From positions 331,717 through 395,716 of the forward strand of contig CAVVFX010000007.1 of the NCBI GenBank assembly GCA_963747535.1: a stretch of 64,000 nucleotides of DNA, given 5' to 3'. Under the pieces are notes generated by a model. That model saw nothing but the letters and a program-made list of their open reading frames with translations. It was not told the origin of the DNA and did not search any database. This document shows positions 15,750 through 25,119 of this stretch, piece after piece. The DNA is from CAVVFX01 sp963747535 (GTDB taxonomy: Bacteria; Acidobacteriota; Terriglobia; Bryobacterales; Bryobacteraceae). Numbering within the stretch: position 1 is the first letter of the stretch; every line of letters begins with the position of its first letter. The position numbers were made by a program, and so were the translations under genes.

Positions 15750-17093
15750 TTACGCTTTGGTAAAAATAGCATCAGCCACGGTGCTCACGCTATCGGAAAA
15801 CGACTCTTGCTCGACTCCAAGCGATCGCAAGATGCTGAGATGCACGTTTGACATGCGCGTCTCGCCGTCTTTCCCTTTCCAAAAGTTCCCGTGCTTCAGA
15901 CCCATGTTGGATCCACCGGCAATTAGTGTCGGTAGGTTGTGGGGATTGTGGGTAGTGCTGGCGCCGCTTCCGAAGAAAACGATGGTGTTGTCAAGTACAC
16001 AACTGTTGCGGTCCTGGTAACCATTGAGCCGCTCGAGGAAATGCGCGATTTGTTTACTCAGGAACAGGTCATATTTGGCGAAGTCCAGTTGACCCTCTTT
16101 GTCGGTGGCGTGTGAGAGGTTGTGGTGGGTCTTCGACAGGCCCAGCTTGAGGGGGAAGGTATCGCTGATGCCCATGCCGTCTTCGCGGTTGAGCATGAAT
16201 GTGATCACGCGGGTAATGTCCGCGTCGAAGGCCAGAGCGATCAGGTCAAACATGTTGCGGTAATACTCGGCGGGATCGCCCTCATTGGTGATATTGAGAT
16301 TCAGATGCGAGTAGTCCTGCTTCTTCAGCGGCACGTCGATCCAGCGCTCGGAGGCGATCAGGCGCGATTCCACCTCATCGAGCGATGTAAGATATTGATC
16401 CATGCGCTCGCGATCGGTCTTGCCCAGACGTTGATCGAGTGCACGGGCGTTTTCGGCTACGGCGTCGACCAGCTTAATGCGCCGCTGCAGTTGTTCGTGT
16501 TCGGATTGGAGCGAGCTACGATCGCCGCGGAACAGCCTGTCAAAGACGCGGCGCGGGCAGTTCTCAGCGGGGATCGGCCGACCGTCGAGGTTGTAGGAAA
16601 TGGTTCCGGTGCGCGACAGATAACCGGTGCCGGCGTCGATCGAGAGAACCAGCGAAGGCTGACGGCAGAACTGCTTGGTGTGCAGCGCGGCGATCTGGTC
16701 GAGGCCGACGGTGTTATAGGTCCCAGGTTTTGGATTTTGCAGCGGAGCACCGGTCAGCCACATATCGGAACAGACGTGCGGATCGGCTTTAGGGCCGTTG
16801 GGATGATAGAGGCCGCCCATGAAGCTGAGCTGCTTGCGGTAAGGCGCAAGAGGCTCGGTTGACTTGCCGAAGACAAATTCACCGTTCGCGTCTGCTGCGG
16901 GAAACCAGCTCCAGTCCTCGAGATGGTGCTCGGCCTTCGGCAACGACATGCCGTTGGCCGTGTAGATAGCGCAGAAACGGCGTGGAATCTGGTTGGTCAC
17001 TTCGGCGCCCATCGCGTCGAGCACGGGAAGCGCCAGCATGCCTCCTATGCCTCTAAGGAAAGCGCGGCGGTCCAGTCGGAGGGAATGAGTCAT
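15750..17093 (-). CDS. DUF1552 domain-containing protein
   Basis: 447 residues with an RR-type export signal (LDRRAFLRGIGGMLALPVLD), then the DUF1552 body: FCAIYTANGMSLP, SFMGGLYHPNGP, HVCSDMWLTGAP and the C-terminal VFFGSGASTTHNPHNLPTLI. DUF1552 proteins are exported, related to the sulfatase/DUF1501 superfamily, and nearly always pair with a DUF1592 heme protein, as here (16-nt gap). The ATG at 17093 places the twin arginine near the N-terminus; the frame to 17144 adds an unlikely leader. Biochemical role unknown; probably periplasmic polysaccharide or organic-matter processing. Confidence 0.85.
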   Translation of the reverse strand: MTHSLRLDRRAFLRGIGGMLALPVLDAMGAEVTNQIPRRFCAIYTANGMSLPKAEHHLEDWSWFPAADANGEFVFGKSTEPLAPYRKQLSFMGGLYHPNGPKADPHVCSDMWLTGAPLQNPKPGTYNTVGLDQIAALHTKQFCRQPSLVLSIDAGTGYLSRTGTISYNLDGRPIPAENCPRRVFDRLFRGDRSSLQSEHEQLQRRIKLVDAVAENARALDQRLGKTDRERMDQYLTSLDEVESRLIASERWIDVPLKKQDYSHLNLNITNEGDPAEYYRNMFDLIALAFDADITRVITFMLNREDGMGISDTFPLKLGLSKTHHNLSHATDKEGQLDFAKYDLFLSKQIAHFLERLNGYQDRNSCVLDNTIVFFGSGASTTHNPHNLPTLIAGGSNMGLKHGNFWKGKDGETRMSNVHLSILRSLGVEQESFSDSVSTVADAIFTKA

Positions 17094-17109
17094 GCGTACT
17101 TGAATTTTA

Positions 17110-20100
17110 CTATTTTTCGAGGAACATTTGGCTGCCGGCAACATAGCGAACCATGTCTTCGATCCGATAACCAGCCGGCTTCAGTTTCAAGGCGTCCTGC
17201 TTGAGGGACATCACTTCGTTGTAGGACAGAGTGCGGCCGGTTGCGTAGGTCGCCAGATGCTTGAGGAAGCCGAACGCCACTTGATCGATGCGATCCCCGG
17301 CGAGGTAGCGTTTCAGATCGTTGGCACCGGACACCTGGGTCTTATCGGGCAGGATCGATTTAGCGTCCACCGGCTGCGTTTTCAGGCGTCCCCCGGCATC
17401 GAACTCCTCGAGCGCCACTCCCCACGGATCGATTTTCGAATGGCATTGCATGCAGCCGGTCTGGCTGCGATGCTGTTCGAGCCGCTGCCGGAGGGTGAGA
17501 CCTTGTGTCTCGGGTTTCAGCGCGGGTACGTTCGGCGGCGGATCGGCAGGCGGTTCGGAGATGATCTTCCGCGCGACCCAGGCTCCGCGCTTCACGGGGT
17601 TGGATTCGCGGCCATCGGAGAGTCCCGCCAAAATCGCGGCCTGGCTGAGCAGCCCGCCCAGTTCGGGTCGTTGATGGCGAATGGGCATGAACTCGAACCC
17701 GCTCTCGGTCTTATCGCCGAGGCCGTAGTAGTTGGCCACCACTTCGTCGGCGACCAGGAAATCGGACTGGATCAGATTCTTAACCGGCAGGTTGTTGCGG
17801 ATGAGATACGCGACGAATTCGATCGGCTCCTCTTTCAACCGGGCGCGGGTATCGCGGGTGAGCTTGGGGAAACGCTTGCGGTCGGGATCGAGCACCTGAA
17901 ATTTATCGAGGCTTAGCCATTGGGATACGAATTCGTGGGCGAAGCGGTAGAAGCGCGGATCGGCGATCATGCGCGTGATCTGGGCGTTCAGGTCCTGGCG
18001 CAAGGCGCCTGATGCGGCGAGTTGCAGGATCTTATGGTCCGGCGGTCCGTTCCAGAGGAAAAAGGAAAGCTTGGAGGCGAGTTCGTAGTTGTCGAGCGGT
18101 TCTGGTGCTGGAGTCGAGCTGGTCTCGATGAGGAACAGGAATTGAGGCGCCGTGAGAACTACGAGCAGGGCGTCTTTGATGCTCTGTTCGAAGGTGCAGC
18201 CGGATGCGAACGACTTGGTATACACGCCCATCAGCGCGGATTCTTCGGCAGCCGTGATGGGGCGGCGGTAGGCGCGGGTGGCGAAATCGTGGATGATCTT
18301 GCGGGCGTAAGCGGGCTGATCGCTCTTGCGGTCGAAATCGACGAAAATGTTGCGATAAGACGGCGGGGGCCAGGACTCGTAGAACGGACCTTCGAACTCC
18401 ACCGACCGGACCAGCAGGCGCGGCATGTCGCGGCCATCGGTGTACTCGCTACGCACACCGATTTCGCGCATGCCCGCGAGGTAGTTCACGTTGTCCTTCT
18501 CGACTTCGGGGCTGGGGAAATTGCGGATTGCGCCTTCGAAGACGTAGCGCTGGAGCTTTTCGGTTGCGACGGTTTCCGGCTGACCGACGGGCGCGAGAGT
18601 GCTACCGCAATCGCGGCGGAGTCCAAGATGCACGCCGACTCGCGGAAGACGCTTTTCGAAAACGACGAATCGCATGGCGAGCTCCTGATCCGCCTGGAGC
18701 GGCGAGAAGACGATGCGATCGAGGTCGCGTACACCTGTGTAATGAATGCCAAGCCGCAGCGGACCGGCGTCGAGTCGCACAACGAGGAAGGCAGGCTGCT
18801 GCAGCTCGCCGGAGAATTGGCGGTCGCCGAGGGTCAGCCTGAGATTCCGTTTGGGCTCGGAGGGTTTCTGGACCAGGTCCCTGTGAGGTTGAATCAGGGC
18901 GAGAAGCTCGGCTTCGCCAAGCGGGCGGCGATAGAGGCGAACATCGGCAAGCGAGCCCTGGAACGTTGGAGAGATGGGAATGCGGCCGACTCGAAAATCG
19001 GAGCGCGGGTCGTCGAATCGATACGTGCCGGCCACGCTTCGGGCGACCAGATAGCCGTTGACATAGATCCGGGTTTCGTTTCTTCCGCGCCGCACGACGA
19101 CGGCTACATGCTGCCAGGCGTCGGCGCGAATGACGCCATGGGCGGAGGAGACGATCGAATTGAATTGTCCGACTAACTCGTCGTTCTGGCCGGTCATCTG
19201 GAAACGGATGGTGCCGCGCTCATCGGGCAGGTCGAGGTACCAGCCCTGCAAGCGGTTAGTATCTCCCAGACTGAGAAGGCCCGCGCGGCGCAGTTGGCTT
19301 GGCCGAATCCAGGCAGCAACCGTGAAGTCGCCTTCGCCCAGGTTGGCAGCGTCGTTGGCGGGGAGGGCGGCGCGCGGAATCACGTAACCATCCCCGCTGC
19401 CGGCAAACGCGAGGGCTTTACCGGCGGGTGAATCCACCTCGTGGGTTTTGCCAGCGAGCTGAGCGGACGGGCCGCCATCGCGCGGGTAGGAACCGGCGAG
19501 CCCTTCATCCAGGTGCGAGGAGTCCACGGTGGATGGCGGTTCGGGTGACCAGGCGTCGATCTGATAGATGCCTGACTTGGGGATGGTGATAGCACCCGTA
19601 TTTCTCGGCTCGTTCCAGACAATCTCCTTCCCATTTCCGACGTTGGCACTTTGCGGGGCCGCGCCGGGGTCGAGCAGCAGCCCGTCATCATATTTGGCGG
19701 CGGTGACGGTGACGCGGAAGCGGCCGTCGTCAGGGAGTTCGCGTACAGAGACTTTGAAATTTGTCTTGGGACCGTAGGTGCCTTCGCCGTCGAAGAGCTC
19801 GTCGGTCGGGATGGCGGGCCGGAGCAAAAGCCCCTGGGGAACCAGATCGTACGGGTTGCCCTTGGGATAGCCGCGGCTGCCGCGCATGTCAGCGAAGACG
19901 GCGTGATAGATGCTGTCGAAATCGCGCCAGCCGCGGACGGTATCGTTGCCGCGATAGCCTTCAATGAAGCGGTATTTCGTGCGCATGATCAGAGGTTCGA
20001 ATGCGAAGGGCTTGACGGGCGTCACCTGAGTGACGACGAAGTCGGGGTTCTCGAGCAGCATGTTGTCGGCGCCCAGGAGGAGTTTTTCGGGAAGCGGCGC

Positions 20101-20775
20101 GGGATTGATGCCGGCGCCGAGGTCCATGCGGAAGTTCTGGATTCGGGGCTTTTGCGTGGGGGTGACGATGGCGCGGTTGAGCGCGGTTTCGGCGATCTCG
20201 AAATAGGCCTCAGTCAGCAGCGGCGAAAGCTGCAGGGTGTCTTTGTTGTTGAGGAATCCATCCTTGGAAACAGCGTCGGGGGGAAGGCCGCCGGTGAGAT
20301 CGTCATCGAGGAGGAGCAGTTCGCGCAGCGTGTTGCGATACTGCGCGACGGTCAGGCGGCGAACGAGCCCGTTCTTTGGCGCCGGGCGCAGGCGGGCCAC
20401 TTCGAGGGCGTTGTCGATCCAGTCGACCATGCGCTGGCGATCGACGGCGGAAGGCTGGGGCATGCCTTTGGGCGGCATGGTACCTTCCCGCAGACGCCGG
20501 CGGATGGCCTCCCACATGGGGATGTGCCGGTCCTCGAGGCTGGCGTCAAGTTGGTCGACGCGGATGCCGGCCGTGCCTACATTCGAGTTATGGCACGTCA
20601 TGCAGTTTCGTTCGAAGAAGGGTTTGACATATTCTCCGAATGTCGATTGGAGGGCCACTGACTTGGGTGCGGCGGGTTGCGCGAGCAGGAATCGTGCGGT
20701 CAGGATGCCGCAGACCGAAAGCAGAGCGAGCAGCGCCGCGGCCGGCCGGCGATGATGAGAATTGCTGGGTACCAT
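17110..20775 (-). CDS. DUF1592-type planctomycete cytochrome with a LamG-like insert
   Basis: 1221 residues. A signal segment (about 10-32) precedes a PSCyt heme site C58MTCH62. DUF1587 (RRLTVAQYRNTLRELL), a carbohydrate-binding-like region and a LamG/concanavalin-like insert follow (around 480-620: FTVAAWIRPSQLRRAG, ETRIYVNGYLVARS). DUF1595/1592/1588 then come (LASKLSFFLWNGPPD, AILAGLSDGRESNPVKRGAW), and DUF1585 with a second heme-like site CMQCH (HRSQTGCMQCHSKIDPWG). It is the upstream partner of the DUF1552 gene. The architecture suggests an exported electron-transfer enzyme with a glycan-binding insert. Family assignment is strong; the reaction is not known. Confidence 0.9.
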   Translation of the reverse strand: MVPSNSHHRRPAAALLALLSVCGILTARFLLAQPAAPKSVALQSTFGEYVKPFFERNCMTCHNSNVGTAGIRVDQLDASLEDRHIPMWEAIRRRLREGTMPPKGMPQPSAVDRQRMVDWIDNALEVARLRPAPKNGLVRRLTVAQYRNTLRELLLLDDDLTGGLPPDAVSKDGFLNNKDTLQLSPLLTEAYFEIAETALNRAIVTPTQKPRIQNFRMDLGAGINPAPLPEKLLLGADNMLLENPDFVVTQVTPVKPFAFEPLIMRTKYRFIEGYRGNDTVRGWRDFDSIYHAVFADMRGSRGYPKGNPYDLVPQGLLLRPAIPTDELFDGEGTYGPKTNFKVSVRELPDDGRFRVTVTAAKYDDGLLLDPGAAPQSANVGNGKEIVWNEPRNTGAITIPKSGIYQIDAWSPEPPSTVDSSHLDEGLAGSYPRDGGPSAQLAGKTHEVDSPAGKALAFAGSGDGYVIPRAALPANDAANLGEGDFTVAAWIRPSQLRRAGLLSLGDTNRLQGWYLDLPDERGTIRFQMTGQNDELVGQFNSIVSSAHGVIRADAWQHVAVVVRRGRNETRIYVNGYLVARSVAGTYRFDDPRSDFRVGRIPISPTFQGSLADVRLYRRPLGEAELLALIQPHRDLVQKPSEPKRNLRLTLGDRQFSGELQQPAFLVVRLDAGPLRLGIHYTGVRDLDRIVFSPLQADQELAMRFVVFEKRLPRVGVHLGLRRDCGSTLAPVGQPETVATEKLQRYVFEGAIRNFPSPEVEKDNVNYLAGMREIGVRSEYTDGRDMPRLLVRSVEFEGPFYESWPPPSYRNIFVDFDRKSDQPAYARKIIHDFATRAYRRPITAAEESALMGVYTKSFASGCTFEQSIKDALLVVLTAPQFLFLIETSSTPAPEPLDNYELASKLSFFLWNGPPDHKILQLAASGALRQDLNAQITRMIADPRFYRFAHEFVSQWLSLDKFQVLDPDRKRFPKLTRDTRARLKEEPIEFVAYLIRNNLPVKNLIQSDFLVADEVVANYYGLGDKTESGFEFMPIRHQRPELGGLLSQAAILAGLSDGRESNPVKRGAWVARKIISEPPADPPPNVPALKPETQGLTLRQRLEQHRSQTGCMQCHSKIDPWGVALEEFDAGGRLKTQPVDAKSILPDKTQVSGANDLKRYLAGDRIDQVAFGFLKHLATYATGRTLSYNEVMSLKQDALKLKPAGYRIEDMVRYVAGSQMFLEK

Positions 20776-21278
20776 ATCTTAATCTTGGGGGTATATGCAA
20801 TTTTATAAGTTTTTGAGGGCCTGAAGGGGGCGGCGAAGCTCATCGGCCCCGGACGCGCCCAGAATGACGCGCCCAGAATCACGAGGGTTGGAGCCAATGC
20901 TGTTCACTTAACGTACTGAGCCCTGCATAGCCCGGTGCCTGCCCCCGGAAAGAAAGGAAAGAACAGCCAAAGACTTACTGCCGGTAGCTCCTCCCGGTCG
21001 TCCGCCTCATTGTACTTCCACAGTAGGCGTCACACGGCCAAATGCCGCATCGCCCAGACTACGGACTAGGCGACTTTTCGGTACTGATTCCGTGGGCGGC
21101 GTTTCACGGGAGGAATCTGCCGCCACCGCCCACAGCCCAGCATTCTCCGAGTGGGAGCGTCACTCGTCCGGGGATTGCTGATTCCGTGTGCTGCGCTCGA
21201 ACTCAGTGAGTCAGCTGGTCGTACCATGTTCATAGCGACGGTTTGGTTATTAAGCGATGGAGTTGAGAGGAGCAGACG
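20776..21278. other. 503-bp divergent intergenic region
   Basis: No supported gene. It separates the minus-strand DUF1592 gene from the plus-strand epimerase and should carry both promoters. AGGAG about 9 nt before the 21279 start is the only clear translation signal. Confidence 0.5.
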
Positions 21279-22190
21279 ATGCGTGTTTTTGTGGCAGGGG
21301 CGAGCGGAGCGATTGGCGAACCGTTGATTGCGGAGTTGTTGGAGCGGGGACACTCAGTGGTGGGGATGACAACCAGCGAGGCGCGCGCGAAGTATCTGGA
21401 GGGCCAGGGAGCCGAGGCGGTGATCGTGGACGCGTTCGATGCGCCGGCGGTGGAGGCCGCGCTGCGGCGGTCGAAAGCGGAAGTGGTCATCGACGAATTG
21501 ACGTCGCTGCCGAGGGCGCCGGGTGATATGCCGAAATACGCTGCGGGCGATAGGAAGCTAAGGATTGAGGGCGGAGGGAATTTGTTTCGAGCGGCGCACG
21601 TGAGCGGTGTGCGGCGGTATCTACAGCAGTCGAGCGGATTCTTCTTAAAGGCAGCGGCAGGGACGCTGGCGGATGAGTCGTCTCCGTTGGATGTAAATGC
21701 GAGCCCGAGTGTGGCGGCAAGTGCGCGGACGTATACGGAACTGGAGGCGCGGCTGTTCGGTTCCGATGCAATTGAGGGTGTGGCACTGCGATACGGATTT
21801 TTTTATGGGCCGAAGACGTGGTATTACCCCGGCGAGGCGGCGGCGAACATGGTAATGCGGCAACAGAATGCGGTGGTGAGTAAGGGCGAAGGCGTGTCGT
21901 CGTTTGTGCATATCCACGATGCGGCGACCGCAACGGTGGCGCTGCTGGCGGCGCAGCCGGGAGTGTACAACCTGGTGGATGATGACCCTTCGCCGCAGGC
22001 CGTGTGGCTGCCGGCATTTGCTAAGTTTGTGGGTGCTCCAGTGCCCCCGCACATGAGCGAGGCGGAAGCGGCGGCAATTGGAGGGGAAGATGCGGTGTAT
22101 TACGCGACGAAGCTGAGTGGGGCCTCGAATGCGAAGGCGAAGCGGATTCTCGGCTGGAAACCGCGACGATTGGAGTGGCTGGAGGCGTAA
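21279..22190 (+). CDS. NAD(P)-dependent epimerase/dehydratase, extended SDR
   Basis: 303 residues with the Rossmann glycine motif GASGAIG at 7-13. The SDR active-site tyrosine region is modified: RTYTELEARLF (around 150) replaces the usual YxxxK. Substrate-domain features follow: LRYGFFYGPKTWYYPG and FVHIHDAATATVALL. It belongs to the atypical/extended SDRs acting on nucleotide sugars or similar substrates. AGGAG lies 9 nt upstream. The gene stands alone; the lack of a clear YxxxK makes the reaction uncertain. Confidence 0.85.
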   Translation: MRVFVAGASGAIGEPLIAELLERGHSVVGMTTSEARAKYLEGQGAEAVIVDAFDAPAVEAALRRSKAEVVIDELTSLPRAPGDMPKYAAGDRKLRIEGGGNLFRAAHVSGVRRYLQQSSGFFLKAAAGTLADESSPLDVNASPSVAASARTYTELEARLFGSDAIEGVALRYGFFYGPKTWYYPGEAAANMVMRQQNAVVSKGEGVSSFVHIHDAATATVALLAAQPGVYNLVDDDPSPQAVWLPAFAKFVGAPVPPHMSEAEAAAIGGEDAVYYATKLSGASNAKAKRILGWKPRRLEWLEA

Positions 22191-22412
22191 GTGACCGCGG
22201 CGAATGCCGAAAATTGTGCTGACATTATCACAGTCCGACCACGGGCATGGGAACGGACTGGCGGGATAATGATTGATGCCCGACAGGCCGCTGCGTCCAT
22301 TGATGCACGATTTGATCTTGTTTTCCCTAATTTTCGAACGTGTGGTCCCCGTCACGTCAACTTAATGGGAAAGGGACCGCTCACTGCTCAATTCCGAGAT
22401 TAGTAACGATAG

Positions 22413-22598
22413 ACGTACGTCGTTCCCCGGATTGGGCAGTCGCTCGGCGAACTCGCCGGGTCCCAAGGCGTTCACGCAATCACTGATTTCGAGGCTTTAC
22501 TCGGTCACTCTGCGAGCGACGACGAGTCGGTTGAAGAGTTTGCGGCAATGCTCCGCGAGTGGCGAAGCAAAGGCGCTCCGGCAAAACGCCCGGCATGA
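22413..22598 (+). pseudogene. Antitoxin-like fragment upstream of a VapC remnant
   Basis: The frame open from 22413 encodes VVPRIGQSLGELAGSQGVHA and ends EEFAAMLREWRSKGAPAKRP. Its TGA overlaps the VapC ATG as ATGA, the usual antitoxin-toxin layout. No start codon or DNA-binding part is preserved, so it is probably the C-terminal end of a VapB-like antitoxin. Confidence 0.45.
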
Positions 22599-22797
22599 AC
22601 GCGGCGATAGTCGACACCGACGTCGTGTCGACGCTTTTTAAGGGCGATTCTCGTGCCCATCTTTTCCGCGGTCACGTCAGCGGTCGCCTTCTAGGAATTT
22701 CCTTCATGACGCTCGCGGAATTGGAGCGCTGGCATTTGGAGCGAAACTGAGGGGCATTCCGAAGAGCGGAGTTGGCCCGACATTTGACTAGCTACTT
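22595..22797 (+). pseudogene. VapC/PIN-domain toxin, broken by an in-frame TGA
   Basis: The frame starts MNAAIVDTDVVSTLFKGDSR, with the first PIN aspartate in VDTDV, and continues GISFMTLAELERWHLERN to a TGA at 22748-22750. In relatives the next codon is Trp (ERNWG...). The reading continues after the stop with RRAELARHLTSYF, still PIN-like, before homology is lost. A Trp-to-stop mutation plus 3' loss explains this. Confidence 0.6.
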
Positions 22798-22910
22798 TCT
22801 GGCGCAAAATTGTAGGGCTAACTCTTTTGTTCGCATTGAGCGTCGTGCCGGCCTGCTGCGGGAACGTCCAGGTTTCGTCTGTTGTCATTTCAGAGGTCCC
22901 TGGACAACGA

Positions 22911-23065
22911 CCTCCTCCGCGGGTTTCTCTGCGGCTCGGCGCCTCTGCGGTAATCCACAGATCATCCCATTGCCGGACTGCTTGCCTCCGAAAACTCCTA
23001 CTTATCTGACGCGGGAAGCCTGAACTCCACCGCGGAGACGCCGAGCCGCAGAGGGTCGCGGAGGG
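22911..23065. repeat. Long inverted repeat, copy 2 (same family as 11225)
   Basis: The left arm (22911-22951) contains CTCTGCGGCTCGGCGCCTCT. The right arm (23029-23065) is its imperfect reverse complement (CGCGGAGACGCCGAGCCGCA). Arms flank about 77 nt. It separates the broken VapC from the truncated ParE. Confidence 0.8.
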
Positions 23066-23148
23066 TCTCCTAATCTCCCTAAAAGTTTCTGAACATTTGC
23101 ATTGCATTCTGTTTCATTGTATTTTTCACTATCAATAGTGAAACATAA

Positions 23149-23361
23149 CGCGCGATAGGCTATATCGACCGAATCGAGGAATGTTGCCGCAGCCTTTCGT
23201 TGTTTCCGAACCGTGGAACGAGGCGTGAGGATCTGCGCCCCGGCTTACGAATTCTGGGCTTCGAACGCCGCGCCGAGATCGCATTCCATATCCACGGCGA
23301 CACGGTGACGATCCTACGCGCTTTCTATGGTGGGCGTGATATTGAGACTGCTTTCCCCTGA
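23149..23361 (+). pseudogene. 5'-truncated ParE/RelE-family toxin
   Basis: The frame open from 23149 reads RAIGYIDRIEECCRSLSLFP, NRGTRREDLRPGLRILGFER and TVTILRAFYGGRDIETAF before TGA. These are the middle and C-terminal parts of ParE toxins (LRPGLR, TILRVLYGGRD). The first about 30 residues are absent; a TAA lies just upstream at 23146, and no ParD antitoxin is nearby. Confidence 0.7.
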
Positions 23362-23458
23362 TATCAGAGATTCAAACTAACGGAGAACTCCGATGGCGTC
23401 TCGACCAGTCCCCATGAACGCGCCTACAGCCGATAGATGGACCTGAAGCGAGTCCCCG

Positions 23459-23464
23459 TATACT
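23459..23464 (+). promoter_or_regulatory. TATACT -10 element, 6 nt before the HicB-like start
   Basis: TATACT is followed by GGTTTT and the ATG at 23471. The spacing places transcription start at or next to the ATG, so the mRNA is probably leaderless. Confidence 0.55.
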
Positions 23465-23470
23465 GGTTTT

Positions 23471-23674
23471 ATGAAGTTTCGCGTGGTTCTCGAATACGAT
23501 CTGGTTGCAAAGAGTTATTCTGCCGTCTGTCCGGAACTTCCGGGCTGCGCTTCAGCAGGAGACACCGAAGCAGAGGCGCATCAGAACATTGAAGAGGCGA
23601 TTCGCCTCTATCTTCAGCCCGCCCACCTCGATCTGCCGCAGCATGCCAAGCTCATCGAGGTGACGGTTGGGTGA
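23471..23674 (+). CDS. HicB-like antitoxin/RNase H-fold protein
   Basis: 67 residues, MKFRVVLEYDLVAKSYSAVC, then PELPGCASAGDTEAEAHQNI and EEAIRLYL. This is the HicB fold (beta strand, PELPGC turn, EAxxN...EAI helix). It lacks a C-terminal DNA-binding extension, and no HicA gene is adjacent, so it is an orphan of the short UPF0150 type. Leaderless promoter at 23459. Intact in frame, unlike the toxin fragments before it. Confidence 0.85.
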   Translation: MKFRVVLEYDLVAKSYSAVCPELPGCASAGDTEAEAHQNIEEAIRLYLQPAHLDLPQHAKLIEVTVG

Positions 23675-25119
23675 ACGCGGAACGCCCAGGCTCACTTCGG
23701 ACCAAGTAATAAAAAATTCTTCGCCTAAACCGCTTTGAGCGAGTCGGCAGCTCCGGCAGCCATCAGAAGTGGCGTCATCCGATCAGCGGCAAGCAAGTGA
23801 TCGTCGCTCACCATCGAGGCCGCATTTTTCCACTCGGCACGATGAGGGCAATCATGGAGGGCAGCGGAATAGAACCGGAGAAATGGTTGGATTGACGCGG
23901 GTTGCACTCATTCACGATTATTACTCCCCATAGACGCCCCTCCCAGTCTGTGCACTCTGCAAACTGACCCGCATGCCAGTCACCAGCCGTTAGCCCATTT
24001 CTGCCCCCTCATCACAACGACATAGCCGCCGCCTGCTCAATAACCTTGTCGTCGCATGTCAACCTCAAAGTAGAACGGCCAAGGTGTGCCGTCCGCCGGT
24101 CGCCCGCGCGCGACCTTTCTGAAATTTGAGGAGTGCCATTTGCCGACGTTTCCCGTCTTTACCGCCTCGCCTGCCGGACGTGCCGCGCCACCGCTAAAGA
24201 GATGGAAGCTTGCATACCAGGAAATCGCAAGATCCGCCGTCGACACCGCTGGCGATAAAGCTGGCGATAAAGAAAGTCCCCGAAACCGGTCCCGGCGTGG
24301 AACGTGCCCGCATCCGCCCTCTTGCGCTTCTTTCATCTCCTCCTGTCCGGGTCATGGGTCTGGCGGCTTGGTGCGCGCTCATATTTCCGCATCCTCTGCA
24401 TAATGGTGCACAAACGAACAACCTCCGCCAGTGAACGGGACCCGCATAACCATAACAAATCATTACTACTTAGAAGAAATTGGCTTCTTCCGAAAATATC
24501 GCGCAACGCCGGTGCGAGAAGGGTGGCAAGTCACCTCAAATCTTCGGCTTATCTGCGTTCATCTGTGTTCATCCCTGCGGCCCTTGCCTTTTCTCTTTTA
24601 CGTCCGTACAACTCGCGCGAGCTGTGTTCGGTCCCAATTTTCATTTCCTGGGGTGTCCGCGCTTTGGCGGTCAAGGCTTTCGATCCGCAAAACCGCGCGA
24701 AACCCGCCCCCCCAACCCCACCCTGTGTGCATCCCACCTCATTGCCAGAAACCAAACCGCCCCGCCTGAGATTCCCACCCTCAGACCGAACAGGAGTTCG
24801 TTTTTTCGTTGCACCCCAGGGGCGCTCCTCCGCGCAGCCTCACGCACAAAGGTGCACAAACCCAAAACCGCTGCACTTGCCGCTCTCCGGATAACTAAAG
24901 ATAAAGACAGCCACTTATCAAAAATTGGCTTCCTTCCGCAAAAACGCCGTCTGCATCAGCAGACTGCGCCAGAGCACCTGTCGGGCGTACAGACAGCCCT
25001 TAAGTGAACCGTATTGGGGTTAGAGCCGCTGCGGTCTGCCGGAATAGTGGCCCCGATGGACGCTGCAAGGTTCTGGACCACGGTTGCGGCGGCAATTGCG
25101 CTCCATTAAAGTGGTCGGA
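23675..25119. other. About 1.4-kb gap without a supported gene
   Basis: Open frames are short and not protein-like; those across 24478-24835 translate a dispersed repeat. A small direct repeat GCTGGCGATAAA occurs twice near 24250. The right end carries the leaderless promoter of the next gene (TAAAGT, 25107-25112). Confidence 0.5.
24478..24835 (+). repeat. Dispersed repeat, copy B (plus orientation)
   Basis: 24478-24708 matches 5390-5160 read on the other strand with only scattered changes (shared TGGCTTCTTCCGAAAATATC). A further block around GAGTTCGTTTTTTCGTTGC matches the outer part near 5098-5140. Confidence 0.8.

Noticed and set aside
18022..19176. 384-residue plus-strand frame opposite the DUF1592 gene
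   Set aside because: Antisense shadow of a GC-rich gene; no start signal or family features.
22911..23065. Possible CRISPR-like repeat structure
   Set aside because: Only one inverted pair with no regular spacers; it is an inverted repeat, not a direct-repeat array.
23101..23148. TTCACTATCAATAGTGAA palindrome as possible terminator or operator
   Set aside because: No T-run follows and the neighbouring genes are remnants, so a role cannot be supported.
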